From contig JAFGIT010000267.1 of assembly GCA_016929465.1 (NCBI GenBank), forward strand, positions 1 through 14,729: DNA of 14,729 nucleotides. The letters are read 5' to 3'. Below, piece by piece: positions 1-8,007 of this stretch (position 1 is the first letter of the stretch; each line of letters begins with the position of its first letter). A program made the translations under genes and the position numbers. The notes under the pieces are model-generated. The model worked only from the letters and a program-made list of their open reading frames with translations, did no database searches and was not told where the DNA came from. This DNA is from JAFGIT01 sp016929465 [NCBI: Candidatus Coatesbacteria bacterium] (GTDB lineage Bacteria; B130-G9).

Positions 1-10
1 CTAGACATGA

Positions 11-36
11 TATAATCCTCCTAATCGAGGATTATA
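11..36. repeat. Perfect 10-bp inverted repeat downstream of the M28 peptidase gene
   Basis: Arms TATAATCCTC (11-20) and GAGGATTATA (27-36) are exact reverse complements around a 6-base loop. The structure lies about 53 bases past the stop codon of the minus-strand peptidase gene, so it may be that gene's transcript end or an mRNA-stabilising hairpin. Neither side carries a T-run, so it is not a textbook intrinsic terminator. The rest of 1-89 shows no gene. Confidence 0.5.
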
Positions 37-89
37 CCACCTCAATTTGGGAACGCAACACTAGAAGCATCGCTTTCACCTCCTGAAAT

Positions 90-2006
90 TTAGCGCATGC
101 AGCATCGGAAGCCCGCCTTGCTAGTCTGGCCCAAGGGGCCGGCCGGATATGGATAATATGCGTATTCGCATGAAGCCATGAACCCCCTGCTCTTGTACCA
201 TCCTCCAAAGGCTGCATTCTGCCATTGAGCGGAACTGGTCCATTCAAAGACATTTCCGCTCATATCGTATGCACCAAACTCCGATCTGCATTGATCACAG
301 GAGCCGGATGGCAGAGTCCCCTCACCTTCAGTATTGCACAGACCCGCCGTGTATTGGTCACCGTATGGAAATCGATAGCTGTTAGTGCCCTTGCAGGCGC
401 GAACCCACTGGTCTTTTGAGCAGAGAAATTTCCCCTGCTCGATGCAATTCGCCCAGGCCTCAATCCATCCGATACCCTCCAGCGGAAGCTCGCCATATAC
501 ATTGGGGTACTCATACCGGTCTATGCAGAACTCCTGCACGAAATGGCTCTGACCGAAATAATCGGTATAACTTCCGGCAGGCACTCTCACCATGCCTTCG
601 GGACACCGTGGCATCGGGCTGAAGCTGAAAAACGCCTCAGCCATGTTGCCAACCAATTCTCCTTCCTTGTCCGTAAATCCGGCAACTATGCGATAGGTGC
701 CCAAAGCCATTAGAGGGGGATTGACACAGGGAACCTGAAAACAACAAAGCGGGACCCTCTCCGACCAGGTCTGAGATGGGAGATTAACACCGACCCCGTG
801 GAAATCCGCCGACCAGTCAGGATAGAACGATACATCGCCCTGCGGCGTGATTATCGCCATACAGAATGCGAGCGACCTAGCCGCCCCCGGATTCACGAAG
901 CTCACGTCAACGTGCAGGTTGTCACTCACTTGGATGTCCTGGATATTGACAAACACAGATAGGCTCGGCTCTGCCGGCTCGTCGAACGCAACCAGAGATG
1001 TTGTCAGCAGAGTCAATTTCGCACATTCGAGAAATAGGGATTTGTTGATGTGCTCGAGCGAATCATCCAGTGTGTGCCAATAAGGACTGCTATTATGACC
1101 TTCCCCAATGAAAAGCGCCGGGATACCGTAATGCCAGAACCAGGCGTGATCGCTTCCATACCAGATCTCATCCGTTGCATTCCCAACATTCGCGTTAGCC
1201 AAGACCGAGGTGAAGCTGGCGGCACGCGAACTATAATCCAGAAGCCACTCTGAGTTGAGATTAACATCCGTGTTTATTTTCAAACTGCCATCATCCGACC
1301 AGCCAAGACAATCCAAATTGATGTTTGCCACAACATTCGTGCCCTCGTCCAACCATCTGCCTATCACATATTCGCTGCCCAGTAGATTTTGCTCCTCGCC
1401 GCTATAGAAGGCGAACTTGATCGTGTGTGTCGGCTCGTACTGACTGAGAATTCGGGCACAGTCGAGAACTGTGGAGACTGCCGTTGTGTTATCGTCCGCG
1501 CCGGGAGCATCGCTATATACATTATTCTCAGCGGGAAAGACAATCGTGTCGAAGTGACCCGAAAGCACCACGACTCTCTCAGGATCAACGCTGCCCCTGA
1601 GTGTACCTATGACATTCCTAATCGGCCAGCCGCCGAATGAGCAATCTTCCATAAACTCGGCTTCGAGGCCATAGGATGACAGCTCCTCAAAAAGCCAATC
1701 CGCCGCCGCCAGATTCTCCTCGCGGAATGTGTACCTGCTCCCGAAGCCAACCATCGCTAGCTCCAGCTCCCAGAGGTCCTCCTCGTTCATTTGGGAGACC
1801 AGTTCATTAAGGAAATCATCGGAGATGTTGCCGGACCGACTCGCATTCAGCCGCCCGAGAGACCTCCCGTCCAGAATTGAGACTTTGGGATTCATTGCTT
1901 CGTCTCCCGAGGCCGGGGGAACTCGAGCGGGATAGCCCAGGGATAGCTGGGACATCAATGCCAGTAGCAGTGCTATCGGACAGATAATAATGGATTTGAA
2001 CCGCAT
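90..2006 (-). CDS. Secreted M28-family zinc aminopeptidase with C-terminal FGE-sulfatase-like domain
   Basis: A 638-residue protein with three parts. Residues 1-24 or so form a Sec signal peptide (basic start, then IALLLALMSQLSLG), so the product is exported. Residues ~65-340 are an M28 peptidase domain with the expected di-zinc set in order: H151 (SGHFDT), bridging D171 (GADDNT), catalytic E204 and ligand E205 (SGEEQN), D232 (NLDCLG) and H311 (WHTLDD). All are present, so an active exopeptidase is likely. Residues ~345-463 look like a beta-sandwich linker (HVDVSFVNPGAA, then YPDW). Residues 468-638 match the FGE/SUMF1/PvdO-like fold: CPEGMVRVPAGSY, FCIDRYEYPN, FPYGD, DMSGNVFEWT, and AGFRCC near the end. 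By hand alignment one FGE catalytic Cys is kept (C613) but its partner is Y618, so this domain is probably binding or structural. It is rich in Cys (11 from residue 468 on), consistent with disulfides outside the cytoplasm. The ATG start has AAAGGAG five bases upstream. The gene is monocistronic here and divergent from its neighbour. Confidence 0.9.
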   Translation of the reverse strand: MRFKSIIICPIALLLALMSQLSLGYPARVPPASGDEAMNPKVSILDGRSLGRLNASRSGNISDDFLNELVSQMNEEDLWELELAMVGFGSRYTFREENLAAADWLFEELSSYGLEAEFMEDCSFGGWPIRNVIGTLRGSVDPERVVVLSGHFDTIVFPAENNVYSDAPGADDNTTAVSTVLDCARILSQYEPTHTIKFAFYSGEEQNLLGSEYVIGRWLDEGTNVVANINLDCLGWSDDGSLKINTDVNLNSEWLLDYSSRAASFTSVLANANVGNATDEIWYGSDHAWFWHYGIPALFIGEGHNSSPYWHTLDDSLEHINKSLFLECAKLTLLTTSLVAFDEPAEPSLSVFVNIQDIQVSDNLHVDVSFVNPGAARSLAFCMAIITPQGDVSFYPDWSADFHGVGVNLPSQTWSERVPLCCFQVPCVNPPLMALGTYRIVAGFTDKEGELVGNMAEAFFSFSPMPRCPEGMVRVPAGSYTDYFGQSHFVQEFCIDRYEYPNVYGELPLEGIGWIEAWANCIEQGKFLCSKDQWVRACKGTNSYRFPYGDQYTAGLCNTEGEGTLPSGSCDQCRSEFGAYDMSGNVFEWTSSAQWQNAAFGGWYKSRGFMASCEYAYYPYPAGPLGQTSKAGFRCCMR

Positions 2007-2081
2007 GAAGGCTCCTTTCTCGTTGCAGTTATGTCAATAATGGCACCATAACGCGCGGAGGAGATTCTCCGCTGGGATCGA

Positions 2082-2108
2082 ACGGAAAAAACTCCCCGGG
2101 CGGGAGTT
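2082..2108 (-). terminator. Terminator-like hairpin with T-run in the 5' leader of the peptidase gene
   Basis: Read on the minus strand, a 7-bp stem AACTCCC / GGGAGTT closes a 5-base GC-rich loop and runs straight into further Ts (GGGAGTTTTTTCC). That is the form of an intrinsic terminator. It lies about 75 bases upstream of the M28 peptidase start on the same strand. It could therefore attenuate that gene, or end an unrecognised minus-strand transcript arising in the intergenic region. Confidence 0.5.
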
Positions 2109-2271
2109 GGAGTATGTAAGAAGATCGCACAGGGAGGGCTACGTTTTGCGGTTGTGGCTCTTCGCGTGGCACATTTCGACAGTTGCGCTCCGCTATCGCT
2201 AGCCACGACTGGACGGCTAACGTGTCCCATCGAGGCCCAATAGAATCCGGACCATTACAAATGTCTCTTAA

Positions 2272-2307
2272 CAATGTGTATGTCGCTCCCTGTAAGCTTA
2301 CACATTG
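2272..2307. repeat. 9-bp inverted repeat overlapping a 12-base palindrome
   Basis: CAATGTGTA (2272-2280) and TACACATTG (2299-2307) are exact reverse complements separated by 18 bases. The right arm overlaps a perfect palindrome TGTAAGCTTACA (2291-2302). As DNA, the palindrome could be a dimeric regulator's operator. As RNA, the long hairpin and the palindrome would compete for the same bases. Function is not established. Confidence 0.4.
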
Positions 2308-2706
2308 CCTAATCACTTCCCCGAGGAAAGACTAACAGAGTAGAATCCGCCTTTCAAGGACTATTTTGAATGGCCTCCTGCCTATCAGGCTCTAGGCGGG
2401 TTAGCCTCAGCAGAGTGTAAATCCCATCAGAAGGTGTAATCCTCGTCTTCTCGCTCGCGATAATCAGCGAGTCCTGCTTCTAAGAGCCTGGGATTGGATA
2501 ATACCGACGGCGAGAGGCTTTTTAACCGGGATTTGAGGCGAGTTAGATGAATATATATCAGAAATTTGTCTCAGTTTCAGGACATGGGAATTCCGCTTGA
2601 CATGATTCCGAGTGCAATCAGGCTTTCTACATTGACTTTTGAGCTGAGAATACTAGATTTAGGGATGTATCGAGATTGGGGTGAAATCGTTCGGACTTGC
2701 TGACGC

Positions 2707-2725
2707 CTGGATGCAGGCCATCCAG
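2707..2725. repeat. 7-bp perfect hairpin
   Basis: CTGGATG (2707-2713) and CATCCAG (2719-2725) pair exactly around the loop CAGGC. No T-run follows on either strand, so it is not an obvious terminator. It lies about 170 bases upstream of the NHL-protein gene, in that gene's probable promoter or leader region. Confidence 0.35.
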
Positions 2726-2897
2726 ATTGACTTGGTCTAAATTCTGGTTTGCGGTTGGGATTGGGCCGCAGATTGCTGTTCACAGATAATCCCCAGGATC
2801 GGGGGCTCAGTGTTAAGCTGGGCCATAAAAGCTACGATGAATCTAATCAGTTCGGTGTGCTTCTGATCACGCCACATAGATCGCAATGGGGTAGCAT

Positions 2898-5800
2898 TTG
2901 AGTAGCAGAGACAGGGATTCGATAACCGCTCCTCTCCAGCCATCAGTTCTCGAACCGAAACTACTGGTTCCGATAGATCCCAATCTGAAGCCTCCCGTCG
3001 AGCAAGTCTCGGGCTTCGCGATGGATGATCGCGGCAATTTCTACATTGCTGACAGCAGTCAGCATCGAATAGTGAAGCTGTCGGCGTCCGGTGGACTTAT
3101 ATGGGCAATTGGCTCGAACGGCAAGGGCGAGGACGAGTTTCAATACCCGAGGGGCATAGCTGTCTCCGAGGAAAACAACCTTCTGATAGTATGCGACAGC
3201 TGGAATAACCGCGTCGTCGCACTCGACCTCGAGGGGAATCCGAAATTCACATTCGGCGAAGTCGGCTACGGTGCTGGTCAATTTTATGAACCGTATGCGG
3301 TCTGCATGACTTCTGCAGACGAAGTCATAGTTGTCGATAGAGGCAACCATCGGCTTCAGCGATTCTCTATTGATGGCAATTTCAAGGCGATGATCGGGCG
3401 GCGAGGCTCGGTGATCGAGCAGGCTCTGGCAACCCTTCACGGAACTCCCAATTACCTGTTCGCCCCGCCCTGCTTCCGCTTCCCGTCAGGGATAGCACCT
3501 CTCTCTCCTACGGGAATTGCTGTCCTGGACGCTGGGAATCGCAGAGTTCTGGCTTTCAGCAACCAACTGGAGCTCGTGTCGGAATATAGCTACGAGAGCG
3601 CCGCCAACGGCTCTCTATTCACACCGAGCGCCATCGCAGCGAATGATGTGGGCTTTGTGTTCTTGTTCGATTCAGAGCGCGGATTGGTCCAACAGATGAC
3701 CGTCCCGGGACTTGTCATTGCCACTTTTGGATTACTGGATGACTCCAAAAAGAGCTGCTATCAACCTCAGCTCCTCGCAACCGCCGGGGGCCTCGTCGCC
3801 GCGCGAATACCATCGAATGAGCTTGCGTTCTTCGGGCTCGGCCAGTCATCGCTGAGAGAGGCCATACTCGCCAAGAAGAACACGGAAGCAAGCCCCGCCG
3901 CTGCGGAATCTTTAATTGCTCATGGCGTTCAGCAAAACGACGCCGGACTGATCAGCGAGGGAATCTCCTGCGTGTTATCGGGCGAGAGCGCACCCTTTAG
4001 GAGCGTCAAGGCGGCTGCCGAGGGACTCATTGCGCTAAAGCAACCACTGAATTTGTATCTCCTACTATCCCGGGCCGTTCACGCCTCAAACGTCGAACGT
4101 GACGACATGGAGAGAGAAATAATCGACCTCTTCCGTGATCTGGAGAAGAAGATCAGTGCCTCCGCGAAGGAGACCGCCGCCTGCGAGGCGGCATCGATGG
4201 CCGACGATTCCTCGCCGCATTCGGTCTCCGAGGCAGACATCCTCCGAGACTATCGCGAGGCTCTAATCAAGCTGAAGCTATTGATGGCGAAGGATCAGGC
4301 CCAGAGTCGCGAGCTGGTCAAGCTAGTATGGGATGCGGCTCTCCTATATCGCAAAAGAGAGCTCTGGGAGGGCTTCGACTATTGCCTGGGAGTAGTCCTT
4401 CAAGTCGCCTTCAAGGAATCAGAGGCGCTTTGTGAAACGCTACTTGGGACTCGGAATAGGCTGGGAGAGATGGTCGGGCTATGCAAGAAAGTCATGTCGG
4501 ACTCCTCGGACCAACAGGCCTCCGAGCGATTTATCTATCTTGGCAGATATCGAGCTGTGCCGAATGCAAGTCGTGGTCAGCATCTCGGGGTGCTCTCCAT
4601 CGCAGTTGACTGCCTTCATTCGATTCTCAGTGAGCGATCTGAATCGTCCGCATCGAGCTCCGGTCTTCTCGAGAGGACAGATGAGGCAGAGCTGGCATTC
4701 GCCTCGAAGCTGCTCGAAAAGGCGCTTTCGGTCTGTGTGGCTGGTGCATCGGACGGCGATATCGCAGCCGTTGCTGGCAAGCTCATCTGGCTCCTCCTTA
4801 GGTCATATCCAGGCTTGAGAAGGATGAATAAACAGGCTGATGTCCTTAAGAGGTTAGGCCTCGACGAGAGCGCGGCATCGGTCGGCGCGCAAGAGCTGGA
4901 GCGATTTATCTATCTCTATATTTTCGAAAAAGCCGTCGCCGGCGAGGAGCTAATTGGCGGATCGGTATTTGGCGAGGCAGCTTCTGTAGCCTGGGGCGAG
5001 ACACATATTCTCGCTGTCCTCAAGAGCATCAGTAGCGGCTCCGAAGAGCACCACCTGGACGATAGCCGAGCCAATACCCCGCTGAATGCGGTCAAGCTCG
5101 TTATGGATAGCATTGCAAAACACGGCGAGAGCTGGGCCCGAGTAATCCTCGAGTCCTACATGAGGCTTGCAGGTTTGCGGGCTTCACCAAGAGCAATTGC
5201 CAACAAGTCATTAATGGACCTTCTGGCGCACAGGCAGAAAGACGCCTACGATACCATCTTTGCCGCCCACAGGATGTCGCTTCAGGGCAGCTCACAGCTG
5301 CTGAAGCTCCTTGCCGCCGGGATCATAGCGTCGCGCAACGAGAAACTGGTCATGGTGACCGGCAAAGAGCTCTCAACGACCAGGCTGGTGGAGCTTCTGG
5401 AGAAACTCGCGACGAGCGTCTGCCTGCCTCTTGCGGATAAGTCGGGCAAGCCGATGCTCGACGATGCTTCCCTTATGAATATCGGACAGAGAAAAGAGGT
5501 CCTTCATTTCGTTGCGAACTCACTCAATGAGGTAAGAACACTCTTCGCCGAGGTCCGCTTCCACTTCGCATTGGCCAGCACGGATTTTGGCGCTCAATTC
5601 AATGAAGCTGGCGAGAGGAATTTCAACCGGGATACGGCGGACATTTTGATAACCGTTTCAGAAAACTATGTGCGCAGCCAACGAGGGCTGCGCGAATGGC
5701 TATGGTCTCGCTGGAGTAAGGAGACATTGGGCTCCCGGGACGCGGTCCTTGATCCGAAGATGCTCGGCGACACCGTCGCGGCAGGTGTGTTGGTTGCAGA

Positions 5801-7997
5801 CAGAAGCCTGAGGCTAGGGCTTCTCCTCAAGGCGCTATCCTGGTCCTCTGCCGAATTCGTGAGGCTTCGCGCTGAGCTGAGCGCTGCTCTGCCCGAGAAT
5901 GAACTAGCGCGTGAAGAGCGAGACCGGGGCCTCACGACCAAGATCAGGCTCCCGAAGAAGGTGCTGAAGGCGACATATCATCTCTATTGCGATCCATCTA
6001 CGAGAGCCGCGGCACGCGAGTTCTGGGGACACATGAATTGCGATCTGATCGATTCCGAAGCAAGTGGGATTAGGTCAAGGCTCGCGGCAGCAGTCTCGAG
6101 CATACACCCCCGCGTGAAAGCGAGCGCGACTCGACCAGGCCAGGGCGAAGAGAATGCGTCCAGCAATCAGTTTCTGGATGCCATGGCAGATTGGGTTGTG
6201 GCGACCACCGCTCGATCAACGGAATTCATCAGGATGCGCTCAAAACAGCTCGATTCAAGTGGGCAGTCATTCAGGATTCGACCTTTCATTGACGGCCAGC
6301 GTGACCTCGAGACAGATCTGAATTTTGTGAGCTGCCACGAGGCCATACTGACGACAGTCTCCCTCGCGGCATCTTCGGGAATCGACTGGGCTTCGATCTC
6401 GAACTGGAATCCCCAAGCGCTCAGGGCCGCACTCGACGAGCTGCTCGCGGGCGCTATTTCGAGCAAGGCGCCTGATAATCTCAGCGACTGGGCAAAAAAT
6501 GCGATGGCGAGGGTATTCGACCTCTGCCGCGTTTATCTGGGGCAGATCAGGACGTTCCAGGAGTTCACTTACGCACTGTCAGACGGGACCGAGATCAATC
6601 TGCAGTCTGAGATTACACTCTCTCTGCCAGACGTCTCGGATGATGCGCACCTTACTGGCTTACTCCCACCGATAATGCTCGAGAACCACGCTCTTCAGAT
6701 GCGGATTGCCGATTTGGCGGATACCGCGAGGAGGATTGGCTGTTGCGTGCTCGAGCGGGATGGGCAGCTGAGTGAGTGCTTCTCCTGGATGGATGCGCTC
6801 CAAGTGAACCTGGAGGTTATATTGCGAAAGCTCGATGGCGCTCGCCAGGTCATTTGGCAGAGGCAGAAGGATACTCAGGAGCGGATATCCCAGGCTACTT
6901 CGTCCAAGCGCTGGCCCCCACTTGTCAATTCGCTCATCCTGGATACCGTATCTTCGATGCTCTCGGAAATGGCCGATGCTGCGTCAGGTCTTAGATCTCG
7001 GCTCGCAGATCTCAAAGGCAATCTTATAGCCGCAGTTTCATCATCAGGGGCAACGCCGGAGGACATGGACCGGTTCTTCTTCGAAGCCGAGAGACTCCTC
7101 AAAAAAGACCCCGGACGACGCGATATTCTCGAAGCCCTCAGTCGGACGATGCTCGATGAGAGCTCAGATGCCTCCTCAGTGAAACGGGCGGTTCTTCTCC
7201 GTTCGAGATACGACTTAAGACTGATAGACAGAAGGAAGATAGGCCTATCCCAGCCTTACTCGATTACGTCCGATGGCGCCGGCCGGCTTCTGATAGCAGA
7301 CTTTGGAAATCGGCGCATCGGCCGCTATGACCGGGCAGATGACTTCTTCGAGATACTTGCAGCGCCATCCGTGCCGGGTCGTTCGGGCTCCTTCGTAGGC
7401 CCCTTTGGCCTCGCGACATGGGGGGATTCGACGCTCTGCAGCTTCCAGGAGGGGGATGTTATTCTCCAATTCGATGGGAAATTCAATGTTATCCGTGAGT
7501 TGGGACCGAGAATCTTCGGGGAGTCAATTAGTAAGGTCTGTGGCCTCGCGGCCGATAAGGCGAATGCTCGATTGGCCATCGCCGACTTTGGAAGTGATCG
7601 AGTGCTGTTGGCATTTCTGGACGATGGCCAGGAATTGAAGCCAGACAAATACTTGCCATTTGAGGGCCCGGTCGGCGTAGCTTTTCGCTCCGATGGAGCA
7701 ATTGCAGTCAGTTCTTACTCGACTGGCATCGTGGGCATATTCGACAAGCGAGTCGAGCAGATGACAACATTGACCGGTTTTGCTATGCCCCACATGCTGG
7801 CATTTGGAGCGGACGGGTCACTATTTGTGGCCGATGCGCGCAACGATTGCATTAAGCGATTTTCCCCTGAGCTTGACCTGGTCTATTCCATCCCGACCAA
7901 GGCACCGTCGGGAATATGCCTCATTGGGGACGAGCTGCTCGCTACGAGTGTGGACACCGGCGAGTTGTCGAGATGGAAACTAATGGACGAGATATAG
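2898..7997 (+). CDS. Giant protein with an NHL beta-propeller at each end and a long helical middle
   Basis: A 1699-residue protein. Residues ~33-316 hold about six NHL-type repeats, with blade motifs such as YIADSSQHRIVKL, IVCDSWNNRVVAL, VVDRGNHRLQRF and VLDAGNRRVLAF. Residues ~320-1440 are strongly helical, with many Leu/Ala/Glu/Lys heptad-like stretches. I recognise no family there, though TPR- or armadillo-like helical repeats are possible. Residues ~1446-1694 form a second set of about six blades (LLIADFGNRRIGRY, LAIADFGSDRVLL, LFVADARNDCIKRF). No enzyme motif was seen. There is no signal peptide or membrane segment, so it should be cytoplasmic, which is unusual for bacterial NHL proteins. 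The start is TTG with GGGG six bases upstream; an in-frame TAG two codons before it rules out an earlier start. The next usable start, M42 at 3021, would cut into the first blade. The stop overlaps the ribosome binding site of the following methyltransferase gene, so the two are probably co-transcribed. A scaffold or interaction role is inference. Confidence 0.8.
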   Translation: MSSRDRDSITAPLQPSVLEPKLLVPIDPNLKPPVEQVSGFAMDDRGNFYIADSSQHRIVKLSASGGLIWAIGSNGKGEDEFQYPRGIAVSEENNLLIVCDSWNNRVVALDLEGNPKFTFGEVGYGAGQFYEPYAVCMTSADEVIVVDRGNHRLQRFSIDGNFKAMIGRRGSVIEQALATLHGTPNYLFAPPCFRFPSGIAPLSPTGIAVLDAGNRRVLAFSNQLELVSEYSYESAANGSLFTPSAIAANDVGFVFLFDSERGLVQQMTVPGLVIATFGLLDDSKKSCYQPQLLATAGGLVAARIPSNELAFFGLGQSSLREAILAKKNTEASPAAAESLIAHGVQQNDAGLISEGISCVLSGESAPFRSVKAAAEGLIALKQPLNLYLLLSRAVHASNVERDDMEREIIDLFRDLEKKISASAKETAACEAASMADDSSPHSVSEADILRDYREALIKLKLLMAKDQAQSRELVKLVWDAALLYRKRELWEGFDYCLGVVLQVAFKESEALCETLLGTRNRLGEMVGLCKKVMSDSSDQQASERFIYLGRYRAVPNASRGQHLGVLSIAVDCLHSILSERSESSASSSGLLERTDEAELAFASKLLEKALSVCVAGASDGDIAAVAGKLIWLLLRSYPGLRRMNKQADVLKRLGLDESAASVGAQELERFIYLYIFEKAVAGEELIGGSVFGEAASVAWGETHILAVLKSISSGSEEHHLDDSRANTPLNAVKLVMDSIAKHGESWARVILESYMRLAGLRASPRAIANKSLMDLLAHRQKDAYDTIFAAHRMSLQGSSQLLKLLAAGIIASRNEKLVMVTGKELSTTRLVELLEKLATSVCLPLADKSGKPMLDDASLMNIGQRKEVLHFVANSLNEVRTLFAEVRFHFALASTDFGAQFNEAGERNFNRDTADILITVSENYVRSQRGLREWLWSRWSKETLGSRDAVLDPKMLGDTVAAGVLVADRSLRLGLLLKALSWSSAEFVRLRAELSAALPENELAREERDRGLTTKIRLPKKVLKATYHLYCDPSTRAAAREFWGHMNCDLIDSEASGIRSRLAAAVSSIHPRVKASATRPGQGEENASSNQFLDAMADWVVATTARSTEFIRMRSKQLDSSGQSFRIRPFIDGQRDLETDLNFVSCHEAILTTVSLAASSGIDWASISNWNPQALRAALDELLAGAISSKAPDNLSDWAKNAMARVFDLCRVYLGQIRTFQEFTYALSDGTEINLQSEITLSLPDVSDDAHLTGLLPPIMLENHALQMRIADLADTARRIGCCVLERDGQLSECFSWMDALQVNLEVILRKLDGARQVIWQRQKDTQERISQATSSKRWPPLVNSLILDTVSSMLSEMADAASGLRSRLADLKGNLIAAVSSSGATPEDMDRFFFEAERLLKKDPGRRDILEALSRTMLDESSDASSVKRAVLLRSRYDLRLIDRRKIGLSQPYSITSDGAGRLLIADFGNRRIGRYDRADDFFEILAAPSVPGRSGSFVGPFGLATWGDSTLCSFQEGDVILQFDGKFNVIRELGPRIFGESISKVCGLAADKANARLAIADFGSDRVLLAFLDDGQELKPDKYLPFEGPVGVAFRSDGAIAVSSYSTGIVGIFDKRVEQMTTLTGFAMPHMLAFGADGSLFVADARNDCIKRFSPELDLVYSIPTKAPSGICLIGDELLATSVDTGELSRWKLMDEI
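4524..4915 (+). repeat. 17-base direct repeat inside the NHL-protein gene (4524-4540 and 4899-4915)
   Basis: GAGCGATTTATCTATCT occurs exactly twice, 375 bases apart and in the same reading frame, encoding ERFIYL at residues 543 and 668. The flanking protein is only weakly similar (HLGVLSI versus HILAVLKSI further on). It may mark a diverged ~125-residue helical repeat, or be chance plus codon preference. Confidence 0.45.
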
Positions 7998-8007
7998 GGA
8001 GGATTGG

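Larger units (their letters stand above)
2007..2897. other. Divergent intergenic region with several inverted repeats and no convincing gene
   Basis: This 891-base stretch lies between the starts of two divergent genes, so it should hold both promoters. Short open frames exist on the minus strand, but none has a credible ribosome binding site or recognisable protein. I found a T-run hairpin (2082-2108), overlapping inverted repeats with a 12-base palindrome (2272-2307) and a 7-bp hairpin (2707-2725). There are isolated TTGACA-like hexamers but no well-spaced -35/-10 pair that I would defend. No tRNA cloverleaf or CRISPR repeat was seen. A structured leader RNA or small RNA is possible but not shown. 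Confidence 0.6.

Noticed and set aside
2032-2037. TTGACA on the minus strand just upstream of the peptidase start
   Set aside because: No -10 hexamer lies at a suitable distance before the ribosome binding site.
2029-2316. 95-codon open frame on the minus strand (GTG start) in the intergenic region
   Set aside because: It runs through the terminator-like hairpin and the peptidase ribosome-binding region, has no good ribosome binding site and resembles no protein I know.
2482-2524. Weak stem ending in a run of Ts (AGGCTTTTT) on the plus strand, terminator-like
   Set aside because: Only about five strong pairs with a 25-base loop, and no plus-strand gene upstream for it to end.
2761-2790. Possible promoter for the NHL gene: TTGGGC, 18-base spacer, GATAAT
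   Set aside because: The -35 matches only half the consensus and the spacing is not ideal. Such matches are expected by chance in this interval.
2700-2897. Missing signal peptide for the NHL protein, hidden by a frameshift upstream of 2898
   Set aside because: I translated the other two plus frames before the TTG and found no hydrophobic leader that could join it.
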